From: Halorubrum rubrum
GTDB taxonomy: Archaea > Halobacteriota > Halobacteria > Halobacteriales > Haloferacaceae
Reading direction: 5' to 3'
NCBI RefSeq assembly: GCF_024494685.1
Contig: NZ_JANHDM010000006.1
Location: 124,001 to 188,000, forward strand
Length of the DNA stretch: 64,000 bases
Below, in pieces: positions 7,801 through 16,922 of the stretch. Made by a program: the position numbers and the translations under genes. Position 1 is the first letter of the stretch, and each line of letters starts with the position of its first letter. The notes under the pieces are model-generated. The model was not told the DNA's origin. It saw only the letters and a program-made list of their open reading frames with translations, and searched no databases.

Positions 7801-10023
7801 ATGAACGAAGTCCAACTCGAAGTGGCGAAGGCGTACCCGAACGACTCGGGGCGCGGTATCGCGCGGCTCGACCCCGACACGCTGTTACACCTCAAGCTCT
7901 CGCCCGGCGACATCATCGAGATCGAGGGCGCGGAGACGACCGCCGCGAAGGTCTGGCGCGCCGACCGACAGGACTGGAACACCGACACGGTCCGGGTCGA
8001 CGGCTTCACCCGCCAGAACGCCGACGTCGGCATCGGCGAGCGCGTCACGATCCGGAAGGCGGAAGCGGAGAAGGCCGACAAGCTCGTGTTGGCCCCGCCC
8101 GAGGAGGCGTCCGTCCAGTTCGGCTCGGACGCCGCCGGCATGGTGAAACGCCAGATCCTCAAGCGCCCGGTCGTCGAGCGCGACATCGTCCCCGTGATGT
8201 CCTCGACGAACCACCCGTTCATGCGCTCGCCGGGCCAGGCGATACCGCTCATCGCGGTCGAGACCGAGCCGGACGGCGTCTGTCTCATCACCGAGGACAC
8301 GGAGGTCGAACTCCGCGAGGAGCCGATCTCCGGGTTCGAGAAGACCGGAAGCGGGATCACCTACGAGGACATCGGCGGGCTCCAAAGCGAGATCCAGCGC
8401 GTCCGCGAGATGGTCGAGCTCCCGATGAAACACCCGCAGATCTTCTCGAAGCTCGGGATCGAGCCCCCGCAGGGCGTGCTCCTTCACGGTCCGCCGGGTA
8501 CAGGGAAGACCCTGCTCGCGAAGGCGGTCGCCAACGAGACGAGCGCGTCGTTCTTCTCGATCGCCGGCCCGGAGATCATCTCGAAGTACTACGGCGAGTC
8601 CGAACAGCAGCTCCGGGAGATCTTCGAGGACGCCAAGGAGGAGTCGCCCTCGATCGTCTTCATCGACGAGCTCGACTCCATCGCGCCGAAACGCGAGGAC
8701 GTGACGGGCGAGGTCGAGCGCCGCGTCGTCGCCCAACTGTTGACGATGATGGACGGGCTCGAGACCCGCGGACAGGTGGTCGTCATCGGCGCGACCAACC
8801 GCGTCGACAGCGTCGACCCGGCGCTCCGCCGCCCCGGCCGATTCGACCGCGAGATCGAGATCGGCGTCCCCGACGAAATCGGCCGCAAGGAGATACTCCA
8901 GATCCACACCCGCGGCATGCCGCTCTCCGACGACGTCTCCTTAGACCACCTCGCCGACGAGACCCATGGCTTCGTCGGCGCGGACGTCGAGAGCCTCACC
9001 AAGGAGGCCGCGATGAAGGCGCTCCGGCGGTACCTCCCCGAGATCGACCTGGACGAGGAGGAGGTCCCGCCGAGCCTCATCGACCGGATGATCGTCAAAC
9101 GCGACGACTTCGCGGGCGCGCTCACGGAGGTCGAACCCTCCGCGATGCGGGAGGTACTCGTCGAGCTGCCGAAGGTCTCCTGGGAGGACGTCGGCGGGTT
9201 GACCGACGCGAAACAGCAGGTACAGGAGTCCGTCGAGTGGCCGCTCACGACCCCCGAGAAGTTCGAGCGGATGGGCGTGGAAGCGCCCAAGGGCGTGCTG
9301 TTGTACGGCCCACCGGGGACCGGGAAGACGCTGATGGCGAAGGCGGTCGCCAACGAGACGAACGCGAACTTCATCTCGGTACGCGGCCCGCAGTTGCTCT
9401 CGAAGTGGGTCGGAGAGTCGGAGAAGGCGATCCGCCAGACCTTCCGGAAGGCCCGGCAGGTGAGCCCGACGGTGATCTTCTTCGACGAGCTCGACAGCCT
9501 CGCGCCCTCGCGAGGCCAGGAGATGGGGAACAACGTCTCCGAGCGGGTCGTCAACCAGCTGCTGACGGAGCTCGACGGGTTGGAAGAGATGGGCGACGTG
9601 ATGGTGATCGGCGCGACCAACCGGCCGGACATGATCGACCCCGCGCTGATCCGCTCCGGTCGGTTCGACCGGCTCGTGATGATCGGCCAGCCCGACCAGG
9701 AGGGTCGCGAGCGGATCCTCGAGATTCACACCGCCGACACTCCGCTCGCGCCCGACGTCAGCCTGCGGGAGGTGGCGGAGATCACCGACGGCTACGTCGG
9801 CTCCGACCTCGAGGGCATCGCCCGCGAGGCCGCCATCGAGGCGCTGCGCGACGACGACGACGCCGAGGAGGTGGAGATGAAACACTTCCGGCGGGCGATG
9901 GAGTCGGTTCGACCGACCATCACCGAGGACATCATGTCCTACTACGAGGAGGTCGAACGCGAGTTCAAGGGCGGCGGCCGCGACGCGCTCCGGGACACCG
10001 GCGGCCGCGTCGGCTTCCAGTAG
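7801..10023 (+). CDS. cdc48: Cdc48/VAT-type AAA+ ATPase
   Basis: A 740-residue double-ring AAA+ unfoldase, the archaeal relative of Cdc48/p97 (VAT), which extracts and unfolds proteins for degradation by the proteasome. The N-domain (about 1-190) has the double-psi barrel ([19 protein letters not shown]). D1 carries Walker A GPPGTGKT near residue 230 and Walker B IVFIDELD near 287. D2 carries a second GPPGTGKT near 504 and VIFFDELDS near 559. The arginine-finger segments [11 protein letters not shown] and [11 protein letters not shown] follow each. The length and order are normal for the family. A proteasome alpha gene lies in the same window (36981), but not in an operon with it. Confidence 0.96.
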   Translation: MNEVQLEVAKAYPNDSGRGIARLDPDTLLHLKLSPGDIIEIEGAETTAAKVWRADRQDWNTDTVRVDGFTRQNADVGIGERVTIRKAEAEKADKLVLAPPEEASVQFGSDAAGMVKRQILKRPVVERDIVPVMSSTNHPFMRSPGQAIPLIAVETEPDGVCLITEDTEVELREEPISGFEKTGSGITYEDIGGLQSEIQRVREMVELPMKHPQIFSKLGIEPPQGVLLHGPPGTGKTLLAKAVANETSASFFSIAGPEIISKYYGESEQQLREIFEDAKEESPSIVFIDELDSIAPKREDVTGEVERRVVAQLLTMMDGLETRGQVVVIGATNRVDSVDPALRRPGRFDREIEIGVPDEIGRKEILQIHTRGMPLSDDVSLDHLADETHGFVGADVESLTKEAAMKALRRYLPEIDLDEEEVPPSLIDRMIVKRDDFAGALTEVEPSAMREVLVELPKVSWEDVGGLTDAKQQVQESVEWPLTTPEKFERMGVEAPKGVLLYGPPGTGKTLMAKAVANETNANFISVRGPQLLSKWVGESEKAIRQTFRKARQVSPTVIFFDELDSLAPSRGQEMGNNVSERVVNQLLTELDGLEEMGDVMVIGATNRPDMIDPALIRSGRFDRLVMIGQPDQEGRERILEIHTADTPLAPDVSLREVAEITDGYVGSDLEGIAREAAIEALRDDDDAEEVEMKHFRRAMESVRPTITEDIMSYYEEVEREFKGGGRDALRDTGGRVGFQ

Positions 10024-10139
10024 CGATCCACGCGATCACGCGACCGCGTCGCCGTATCGTCGTCGCCGTATCGTCGCCGCGTCGCCGCTATCCGGTCCGC
10101 TTCCGCGCCTTTTAACCGACGCAACGGCCAAGACGGGAC

Positions 10140-10673
10140 ATGGCCCAGCCGCGCGTTCCCGGCGACGACGACCACGCGCTCGAACTCCCCTGTGGCCAGA
10201 CCGTCGGCCTCGGCGAGTTGGACCTCGGGATGCGGGAGTTCGAGTGCGGCTGCGGCGAGACGCACGCGGTCGTGATGGACGTCCACCCGCCGGAGCGCTT
10301 CCTCCCCGAGTTCCTCGTCGACGTCCTCCGGGAGGCGATAGAGACGACGAGCGAGGAGATGCCCGAGTTCGACACGCCGCACCTCCTCGGCGTCGTGTTG
10401 GAGGAGTTTCCCGAGTCGGTCGTCACACACGACGCCAGTGGCGACGGCGAGGTCGGCTACGCCATGGTGTGGGTGGCCGACTTCGACTCCCGCCGGCTCC
10501 ACGAGGTGATCGTCGAACTCGTCGTCGAGCTGATGGAACACGCGGTGAGTCACGCCGAGGACGACGACGCCCTCTCGGAGTTCGAGCGGGAGATGATGGA
10601 GTTCGACGTCGCCGAGTTCGTCGAGCAGTACCGCGCGGAACGCGACCTCGAAGCCGACGATCCGTACGCGTGA
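10140..10673 (+). CDS. Conserved haloarchaeal protein (DUF5815-like)
   Basis: An acidic 177-residue cytoplasmic protein without membrane segments. Near the N-terminus there is a CGQTVGLGELDLGMREFECGCGETH region whose Cys and His residues could form a small zinc site. The rest is predicted helical and very rich in Glu and Asp. I recall a haloarchaeal family of this form (DUF5815), but the assignment is from memory. A CTTTTAACC element at 10108-10116 lies about 27 bases before the ATG, supporting a leaderless mRNA and this start. Function unknown. Confidence 0.75.
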   Translation: MAQPRVPGDDDHALELPCGQTVGLGELDLGMREFECGCGETHAVVMDVHPPERFLPEFLVDVLREAIETTSEEMPEFDTPHLLGVVLEEFPESVVTHDASGDGEVGYAMVWVADFDSRRLHEVIVELVVELMEHAVSHAEDDDALSEFEREMMEFDVAEFVEQYRAERDLEADDPYA

Positions 10674-10725
10674 TCGAGTCCGAACCCGGCGATAGCGGAC
10701 GCCGCGGATCCGACGGTAGCGGGTC

Positions 10726-10742
10726 CGTGTGTCCGACACACG
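10726..10742. promoter_or_regulatory. Perfect inverted repeat upstream of a winged-helix gene
   Basis: CGTGTGT-CCG-ACACACG is a perfect 7-bp inverted repeat with a 3-base spacer. It ends 24 bases ahead of a TATA element (CCTATA, about 10765-10770) that is itself about 27 bases before the ATG of the small winged-helix gene at 10796. The position fits a regulator-binding site next to a leaderless promoter. Autoregulation is an inference. Confidence 0.5.
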
Positions 10743-10795
10743 TCCGACTCCTGTCTCACTGAAGCCTATACCTTCGGCGTTCGTACGTAAGACAC

Positions 10796-11002
10796 ATGCA
10801 CACCCACGAATACGAGCGGATCCGCGGTGTGCTCGCCGACGCCGAGGAGCCGCTGACGGCGCGGGAGATCCTGGCGCTCTTGGAGGAGACCGACGGGATC
10901 GACAGCCCGCATCGCGTCGCGACCGTGTTGGGACGGTGGGCGAAACGCGGTGAGGTGGACGTGATAGCCGGACGGCCGTACCGCTACGAGTTGAACGCGT
11001 AG
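10796..11002 (+). CDS. Small winged-helix DNA-binding protein
   Basis: A 68-residue protein with the pattern of a minimal winged helix-turn-helix: a helix (YERIRGVLADAEEPLTAREILALLEET), a recognition helix (DSPHRVATVLGRWAKRGEV) and a short wing (VIAGRPYRYEL). It probably binds DNA. The TATA box about 27 bases upstream fixes the start as a leaderless ATG. The last five codons including the stop are duplicated in tandem (10989-11003 and 11004-11018), so readthrough of the first TAG would add only QLNA before a second stop. carB follows on the same strand after 176 bases with its own promoter-like elements. Confidence 0.7.
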   Translation: MHTHEYERIRGVLADAEEPLTAREILALLEETDGIDSPHRVATVLGRWAKRGEVDVIAGRPYRYELNA

Positions 11003-11018
11003 CAGTTGAACGCGTAGC
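10989..11018. repeat. 15-bp perfect tandem duplication over a stop codon
   Basis: AGTTGAACGCGTAGC occurs twice head to tail. The first copy contains the stop codon of the winged-helix gene and the second gives a back-up stop in the same frame. It is a simple slippage-type duplication. Confidence 0.85.
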
Positions 11019-11100
11019 GGTCGTCCCGCTCTCGCCGGCGGTCCCGGATGACGTCTCGACACCGACCGGGGCGATACCATGGATCGTGTGGACGAGTGTC

Positions 11101-11115
11101 TTGCGAAAATCGCAA
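11101..11115. promoter_or_regulatory. Palindromic operator-like site before carB
   Basis: TTGCGA-AAA-TCGCAA is a perfect inverted repeat. It is followed by a further half-site-like TTGCCTGCGAGATT and then by TATA-like TACTTTATCG at about 11131-11140. It lies 64-78 bases before the carB ATG. The geometry suits a transcription factor of the Lrp or TrmB kind, but the protein is unknown. Confidence 0.5.
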
Positions 11116-11178
11116 ATTGCCTGCGAGATTCGTACTTTATCGTCGACCTTATTACGATGAGCGTACTCGGTCGCGGTA

Positions 11179-14100
11179 ATGAGCGAGGACCGGACCATAC
11201 TGCTCATCGGTAGCGGACCGATCCAGATCGGACAGGCGGCGGAGTTCGACTACTCCGGGGCGCAGGCGTGTCGCGCGCTCCAAGAGGAAGGTGCGCGAGT
11301 CGTCCTCGTGAACTCGAACCCGGCGACGATCATGACCGATCCCGAGACCGCAGACCGGGTGTACATCGAACCGATCACGCCCGAGGCGATCGCGGAGGTC
11401 GTCCGGATCGAAGAGCCGGACGGCGTCATCGCCGGACTCGGCGGGCAGACCGGCCTCAACGTCACCGCCGAGCTCGCAGAACAGGGCATTCTGGAGGAAC
11501 ACGACGTCGAGGTGATGGGCACGCCGCTGGACACCATCTACGCGACGGAGGACCGCGACCTCTTCCGTCGGCGGATGGAGGACCTCGGCCAGCCCGTCCC
11601 GAAGTCGACGACCATCTCGCTCGACGAGGGCGAGTCGGTGGCCGCGCTGACCGAGGCGGACCTCGTCGACCGTGTTCGGGAGTCGGTCGACGCGGTTGGC
11701 GGCCTTCCCGTTATCGCCCGGACCACGTACACCCTCGGCGGCTCCGGCTCCGGAGTCGTCGACGACTTCGACGAGCTCGTCGAGCGCGTCCGCAAAGGGC
11801 TCCGGCTCTCGCGGAACAGCGAGGTGCTCATCACCGAGTCGATCTCCGGCTGGGTCGAGCTGGAGTACGAGGTGATGCGCGACGCCGACGACTCGTGTAT
11901 CATCATCTGTAACATGGAGAACATCGACCCGATGGGGATCCACACCGGCGAGTCCACCGTCGTCACCCCCTCGCAGGTGATCCCGGACGACGGCCACCAG
12001 GAGATGCGGGACGCGGCGCTCGAGGTCATCCGCGACCTCGGCATCCAGGGCGGCTGTAACATCCAGTTCGCGTGGCACGACGACGGCACGCCCGGCGGCG
12101 AGTACCGCGTCGTCGAGGTGAACCCGCGCGTCTCCCGCTCCTCCGCGCTGGCCTCGAAGGCGACCGGCTACCCGATCGCCCGCGTCACCGCGAAGGTCGC
12201 GCTCGGCAAGCGGCTCCACGAGATCGACAACGAGATCACGGGCGAGACGACGGCCGCGTTCGAGCCCGCCATCGACTACGTGGTGACGAAGGTGCCGCGC
12301 TGGCCCATCGACAAGTTCGACGACGTCGACTTCGAGCTCGGGACGGCGATGAAGTCGACCGGCGAGGCGATGTCGATCGGTCGGACGTTCGAGGAGAGCC
12401 TCACGAAGGCGCTCCGCTCCTCGGAGTACGATCCCGCCGTCGACTTCGCGGAGATCTCCGACGCGACGCTCGAAACGGAGTACCTCGAACGGCCGAGCCC
12501 CGACCGCCCGTACGCGATGTTCGAGGCCTTCGACCGCGGCTACAGCGTCGACGACGTGGTCGAGCTCACCGACATCCACCGGTGGTACGTCGAGCGCTTC
12601 GAGAACGTCGCCGACGCGACCGCGGCGGCCGCGGAGGGCGATTTCACCGCGGCCGCGATGGCCGGTCGGACGAACGCCGAGATCGCCGCGGTCGCGGGCG
12701 ACGGCGGGACGACCACTGAGGTCGGCGACGTCGAATCGACGGTCCCCGATCGAACGTTCAAGCAGGTCGACACCTGCGCGGGCGAGTTCGAGGCGTCGAC
12801 GCCGTACTACTACTCGGCCCGGCTCCCCGAGTTCCTCGCCGGGGCGGACACGGCCGGCGCGGCGAACGAGGTCCGCGTCGACCCCGACGTCGAGAGCGTC
12901 GTCGTCGTCGGCGGCGGTCCGATCCGGATCGGACAGGGCGTGGAGTTCGACTACTGCGCGGTCCACGCCGTTCGGGCGCTCCGCGAGCTCGGAATCGACG
13001 CCCACGTCGTCAACAACAACCCGGAGACCGTCTCGACGGACTACGACACCTCCGACGGGCTCTTCTTCGAGCCCATCTCCGCCGAGGAGATCGCGGACGT
13101 GATCGAGACGACGGGCGCGGACGGCGTGATGGTCCAGTTCGGCGGCCAGACCTCCGTGAACGTGGGCGAACCTCTTAAAGAAGAGATCGAGCGCCGCGGG
13201 CTCGACTGTTCGATCCTGGGCACGAGCGTCGAGGCGATGGACTTAGCCGAGGACCGCGACCGCTTCAACGTCCTGATGGACGAGATCGGCGTCACCCAGC
13301 CGGACGGCGGGACCGCGACGAGCCGCGAGGAGGCGCTCGATCTGGCCCATCGGATCGGCTACCCCGTCCTCGTGCGCCCCTCCTACGTGCTCGGCGGCCG
13401 CGCGATGCGGGTCGTCGACGACGACGCGGAGCTGGAGGAGTACATCGAGGAGGCGGTCCGCGTCTCCCCCGACAAGCCGATCCTGATCGATCAGTTCCTC
13501 GACGACGCGGTCGAACTCGACGTCGACGCCGTGGCCGACGGCGAGGACGTGCTGATCGGCGGCGTAATGGAGCACGTCGAGAGCGCGGGCGTCCACTCCG
13601 GCGACTCCGCGTGTATGATCCCGCCGCGCTCTCTCGGGGACGCGACGCTCGAACGGGTTCGAGAGGTGACCGAGGACATCGCCCGCGCGCTCGACACCGT
13701 CGGGCTGCTCAACGTCCAGCTCGCGGTGACGGGCGTTCACGACCCCGAATCGGACGCCGAGGTGTACGTCCTCGAGGCGAACCCTCGCTCCTCGCGGACG
13801 GTGCCGTTCGTCTCGAAGGCGACGGGCGTCCCGATCGCCAAGCTCGCGGCGAAGGTGATGACCGACGACGTGACCCTCGCCGACCTCGACGTCGACGAGC
13901 AGATCCCGGAGCACCTGAGCGTGAAGGAGGTCGTCCTACCGTTCGACCGCCTGCCGGGCTCGGACCCGCGGCTCGGTCCCGAGATGAAATCGACCGGCGA
14001 GGTGATGGGCACCGCGCGCTCGTTCGGGAAGGCGTACGACAAGGCGCAGGACTCGACCGGCAAGCCGATCCCCGAGTCGGGCACCGCCGTCGTCGACCTC

Positions 14101-14403
14101 TCCGCCGAGGAATTCCCCGATCCGGACACGTCGGAGGGGGAAGCGCTCGTCGAGGGCTTCTCGGAGCACTTCGAGCTGTCGACTGCGACCGACCTCATCG
14201 AGGCGGCGCGTCGCGGCGAGATCGACCTCATCGTCTCCCGCCAGCGGGAGCTGTTGGAGGTGGCAGTCGAGGAAGAGATAACCTACTTCTCGACGCACGC
14301 GAGCGCGAAGGCGGCGCTCGAGGCGATCGATCACGCGGGCGACGACCTCGACGTGATGGCGGTGTCGGACCGGCCGAAGCGCGTGGAGAACTGGGGGGAG
14401 TAG
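11179..14403 (+). CDS. carB: Carbamoyl-phosphate synthase large subunit
   Basis: The large (ammonia-using) subunit of carbamoyl-phosphate synthase, the first step shared by pyrimidine and arginine synthesis. At 1074 residues it has the full family length. There are two homologous halves, each with an ATP-grasp domain. The first half opens LLIGSGPIQIGQAAEFDYSG with FAWHDDGTPGGEYRVVEVNPR. The second opens VVVGGGPIRIGQGVEFDY with VYVLEANPRSSRTVPFVSK. A C-terminal MGS-like regulatory domain follows (about 930-1074). The small subunit gene carA is not adjacent in this window, whereas pyrF lies downstream after the repeat region. Expression may be controlled from the palindrome at 11101-11115. Confidence 0.97.
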   Translation: MSEDRTILLIGSGPIQIGQAAEFDYSGAQACRALQEEGARVVLVNSNPATIMTDPETADRVYIEPITPEAIAEVVRIEEPDGVIAGLGGQTGLNVTAELAEQGILEEHDVEVMGTPLDTIYATEDRDLFRRRMEDLGQPVPKSTTISLDEGESVAALTEADLVDRVRESVDAVGGLPVIARTTYTLGGSGSGVVDDFDELVERVRKGLRLSRNSEVLITESISGWVELEYEVMRDADDSCIIICNMENIDPMGIHTGESTVVTPSQVIPDDGHQEMRDAALEVIRDLGIQGGCNIQFAWHDDGTPGGEYRVVEVNPRVSRSSALASKATGYPIARVTAKVALGKRLHEIDNEITGETTAAFEPAIDYVVTKVPRWPIDKFDDVDFELGTAMKSTGEAMSIGRTFEESLTKALRSSEYDPAVDFAEISDATLETEYLERPSPDRPYAMFEAFDRGYSVDDVVELTDIHRWYVERFENVADATAAAAEGDFTAAAMAGRTNAEIAAVAGDGGTTTEVGDVESTVPDRTFKQVDTCAGEFEASTPYYYSARLPEFLAGADTAGAANEVRVDPDVESVVVVGGGPIRIGQGVEFDYCAVHAVRALRELGIDAHVVNNNPETVSTDYDTSDGLFFEPISAEEIADVIETTGADGVMVQFGGQTSVNVGEPLKEEIERRGLDCSILGTSVEAMDLAEDRDRFNVLMDEIGVTQPDGGTATSREEALDLAHRIGYPVLVRPSYVLGGRAMRVVDDDAELEEYIEEAVRVSPDKPILIDQFLDDAVELDVDAVADGEDVLIGGVMEHVESAGVHSGDSACMIPPRSLGDATLERVREVTEDIARALDTVGLLNVQLAVTGVHDPESDAEVYVLEANPRSSRTVPFVSKATGVPIAKLAAKVMTDDVTLADLDVDEQIPEHLSVKEVVLPFDRLPGSDPRLGPEMKSTGEVMGTARSFGKAYDKAQDSTGKPIPESGTAVVDLSAEEFPDPDTSEGEALVEGFSEHFELSTATDLIEAARRGEIDLIVSRQRELLEVAVEEEITYFSTHASAKAALEAIDHAGDDLDVMAVSDRPKRVENWGE

Positions 14404-15163
14404 CGTCGCTGGCGCGGCGAGGAACCGTTTGGCGAACAGGCGGCGCGGCTCCGATCCCGCGGCGGGTCGCCACACACCCGTCTCGGACGCCGCGGAGCGG
14501 CTCTCAGGTCACGTCGGGTGTGAGGCGTCATCCGGCTTCAATCGTCGTCTCGTTTTCCATCGATCGGACCCGATTGAGAGCCCCTCGGGTCCGGGTTCTT
14601 CTGAAACGGCCCTTGTATGCCTCGCATGCTTGTAGTACGGGTGTTTCAGTAGAGATCGGGGTGATGAGAACGGGATCGGTATTGGGATGATGAACATCTC
14701 CAAAGCCCCAGTCGCGAGGACTCGTGCGACTCGCTGTGCGCTTCGGTCGCTCGCGGTGCTCGCTCCCTCAGTGCGTGCTTCGTCGGACTTCGCCCTCGCG
14801 ACTGCCCCTTTGAGCCCCGCCCGACCGCACCACCGGAAGACGGTCCTGCTCGCTCACTTCGTTCGCTGCGCGGGCTGCGACTTCCATGCTCCCGCTCGTT
14901 CCACTCGCGGGAACGCACCCGCACCTCACGCCTCCCCAGCCTCGCCGCTCGCGCTTTCAGCGCTCGCGGCATCCCTCGCGGGCGGTTCGCGCCCGTCGGG
15001 CGCTCACCGGCGCGCCACCGCACCGCGAATCTCTCGCTTCTTCACCTGTACTGAGCGTTCCGAGAGTCCCACATAGAGGTCGATCGGCGGCTTCGTCGGA
15101 AGCCCTCCTAACGTCTCCGGCACGGAACACAACGTTTAGTCGGGGTCCCGTCGCACATCGGGT
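14404..15163. other. Intergenic region carB-pyrF, largely a dispersed repeat
   Basis: The first 280 bases hold no gene that I can support. From about 14690 to 15045 the region is a structured repeat (see next entry). The last hundred bases carry the pyrF promoter region. Long frames on both strands in the repeat are compositional artefacts: they lack family resemblance and run through hairpins. Confidence 0.6.
14690..15045 (-). repeat. Structured dispersed repeat, long copy
   Basis: This segment shares with 59869-59975 a conserved 27-base block (14918-14944 here, reverse complement; 59917-59943 there) and the preceding GGTGCGGTGGCG. It contains strong inverted repeats: CAGTCGCGAGG at 14709-14719 pairs perfectly with CCTCGCGACTG at 14794-14804, and GCGCCCG/CGGGCGC at 14989-15003 is a hairpin with a one-base loop. 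The conserved blocks are separated by hairpins that differ between copies. Reading orientation is taken as minus because the conserved block there matches the plus-strand copy at 59917. It could be a mobile non-coding element or a transcribed structured RNA; I have not identified it. Confidence 0.65.
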
Positions 15164-15994
15164 ATGCGCTTCTTCGAGCGGCTCGCGGACCGGATCGAAC
15201 GGACCGACAGCGTCGTCTCGGTCGGCCTCGATCCGGACCCGGACCGGATCCCGTCGTTCCTCGCGGACGCCGACCTCCCGCGGTGGGCGTTCAACCGACG
15301 TATCATCGACGCGACCCACGAGCACGCGGCCTGTTACAAGCCGAACGCGGCCTTCTACGAGGACGCCGACGGCTGGCGCGCGCTCAGAGAGACCGCCGCG
15401 TACGCGGCCGGCAAGGACGTGCCGGTGTTACTCGACGCCAAGCGCGCCGACATCGGCAACACCACGCGGCAGTACGCCGAGGTGTTGGAGTGGGTCGACG
15501 CGATCACCGTGAACCCGTACATGGGCCGCGACTCGCTCCAACCGTTCCTCGACCGCGAGGAGAAGGGCGTGTTCGTGCTCTGTCGAACGTCGAACCCCGG
15601 CGGGAGCGACCTCCAGGATCTCGAACTCGACTCGGGCGAGCCGCTGTACGAGCGCGTCGCCGCGCTCGCGGACGTCTGGAACGCGAACGGAAACGTCGGC
15701 CTCGTCGTCGGCGCGACGACGCCCGACGAGCTCGCGGAGGTCAGGGGTATCGTCCCGGAGGTCCCGTTCCTCGTCCCCGGCGTCGGCGCGCAGGGCGGCG
15801 ACGCGGAGGCGGCGGTCGACCACGGTCTCGCGGCGTATCCGGGGGTCGACGTCGACGTCGGGCTCGTCAACTCCTCGCGGGGGATCGTCTTCGCCGGCGA
15901 GGAGTCGGCCCGACCGGACGAGGAGGCGACGTACTTCGGAGCCGCCGGGGACGCGGCGAAACGGCTCAGGAAACGGCTGAACCGCCACCGGTAG
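15164..15994 (+). CDS. pyrF: Orotidine 5'-phosphate decarboxylase
   Basis: Converts OMP to UMP, the last step of UMP synthesis. The 276-residue product belongs to the longer type 2 PyrF subfamily. It shows the Lys-Asp catalytic array in VLLDAKRADIGNTTRQYAE and an N-terminal substrate segment SVVSVGLDPDPDRIPSFL. The phosphate-binding region is FLVPGVGAQGGDAEAAVDHG, followed by LVNSSRGIVFAG. The length is normal. It shares the pyrimidine pathway with carB upstream on the same strand, but about 760 bases and a repeat separate them, so it probably has its own promoter. Confidence 0.95.
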   Translation: MRFFERLADRIERTDSVVSVGLDPDPDRIPSFLADADLPRWAFNRRIIDATHEHAACYKPNAAFYEDADGWRALRETAAYAAGKDVPVLLDAKRADIGNTTRQYAEVLEWVDAITVNPYMGRDSLQPFLDREEKGVFVLCRTSNPGGSDLQDLELDSGEPLYERVAALADVWNANGNVGLVVGATTPDELAEVRGIVPEVPFLVPGVGAQGGDAEAAVDHGLAAYPGVDVDVGLVNSSRGIVFAGEESARPDEEATYFGAAGDAAKRLRKRLNRHR

Positions 15995-16034
15995 TCGACC
16001 GAGCGGCTCGGCGCGCCCGTCCGGGGTGCTCGTC

Positions 16035-16256
16035 TCAGTCGATCCGGAACCGGTCGGGTCGGTCGTCGCTGCCGTCGCCGTCGGATCGGTCGCCAGCCGA
16101 CCGGTCGCCGTCACCGACGCCCGACGTCTCCGCACAGGGGGTACACGCGCCCACTCGCTCGTTCCAGTGGTCTCGGCAGACCTGCCGTCCGCAGTACCGA
16201 CAGGTGTGCCGGGCCGGGGCGTTCTCACAGATCTGACAGAGTCCGGTGACGCTCAT
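16035..16256 (-). CDS. Small HIT-type zinc-finger protein
   Basis: A 73-residue protein. Residues 7-42 hold CQICENAPARHTCRYCGRQVC and then CRDHW and CTPC, eight possible Cys/His ligands in a treble-clef arrangement like the zf-HIT family. The C-terminal third is an acidic, Ser/Gly/Asp-rich tail ending DRPDRFRID. The start at 16256 gives MSVTGLCQIC; longer upstream frames in the same phase are Arg-rich and not credible. It is divergent from trmY, with 50 bases between the starts. Function unknown. Confidence 0.75.
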   Translation of the reverse strand: MSVTGLCQICENAPARHTCRYCGRQVCRDHWNERVGACTPCAETSGVGDGDRSAGDRSDGDGSDDRPDRFRID

Positions 16257-16306
16257 GGTCGACCGTCGGCCGGGTCGCTTATCACGGTTCGGGCGGACCG
16301 ACGCGT

Positions 16307-16903
16307 ATGCGCCAGTTCGTCGTCGTCGGCCACGACGTCCCCACCGACCCGAACGCGATCTCGCTCTCGGACATCCCCGGTGCGGGTCGGCTCGACCTCC
16401 TCTGTCGGTGCGTGTCGACCGGCGTCTTCCTCTCACACGGCATCCGCGAGGAGTCGCAAGTCCACCTCGTCTGTGCCGACGAGCTCACCGTCACGTTCGA
16501 CGCTGCGACTCTCCGAAACCTCCATCCCGACGAGCGGAACGTCGCCGCTCGGGTCCGCGACGCGCTCGCCGCTCGCGAGAACGCGATCGGCCACATGCCG
16601 GCGGACGTCTCTCCCGGCGTGGAGCTGCGTCGGATGGGACTGGAGGCGACGCTCGAACGGCTGGCCGACGACGGAACGCTCTTCCAGCTCCACGAGGCGG
16701 GCGACCCGCTCGTCGACGCGGAGCCGCCGGCCGACCCGGTGTTCGTCCTCTCGGACCACCACGACTTCTCGGAGGCGGAGTCGAGACTGCTCGCGGCGGC
16801 GTGCGACCGGCGGCTCCGCGTCGGCCCCGAGCGACTCCACGCCGACCACACCGTCTCGGTCGTCCACAACTGGCTCGACACCGACGGCTACACCGCGTAC
16901 TGA
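16307..16903 (+). CDS. trmY: tRNA (pseudouridine-54 N1)-methyltransferase TrmY
   Basis: A SPOUT-class S-adenosylmethionine methyltransferase that makes 1-methylpseudouridine at position 54 in the T-loop of archaeal tRNAs. The 198-residue product starts MRQFVVVGHDVPTDP and continues LSDIPGAGRLDLLCRC, the family N-terminus. The knot region is FVLSDHHDFSEAESRLL. The length matches characterised TrmY proteins. A CHY zinc-finger gene follows 19 bases downstream on the same strand and may be co-transcribed. Confidence 0.92.
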   Translation: MRQFVVVGHDVPTDPNAISLSDIPGAGRLDLLCRCVSTGVFLSHGIREESQVHLVCADELTVTFDAATLRNLHPDERNVAARVRDALAARENAIGHMPADVSPGVELRRMGLEATLERLADDGTLFQLHEAGDPLVDAEPPADPVFVLSDHHDFSEAESRLLAAACDRRLRVGPERLHADHTVSVVHNWLDTDGYTAY

Positions 16904-16922
16904 ACCGGGGTCGGGTGACGAG

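Noticed and set aside
7685-7804. 39-codon frame overlapping the cdc48 start
   Set aside because: The overlap is suggestive, but the sequence includes the likely TATA box of cdc48 and has no coding bias or recognised family.
10049-10083. Short tandem repeat of CGCCGTATCGTCG-type units after cdc48
   Set aside because: Two imperfect copies only; low-complexity sequence typical for this composition.
14687-15076. 129-codon frame in the carB-pyrF region
   Set aside because: It lies wholly in the structured dispersed repeat and runs through perfect hairpins. Such frames occur because the repeat is GC-rich, not because it is translated.
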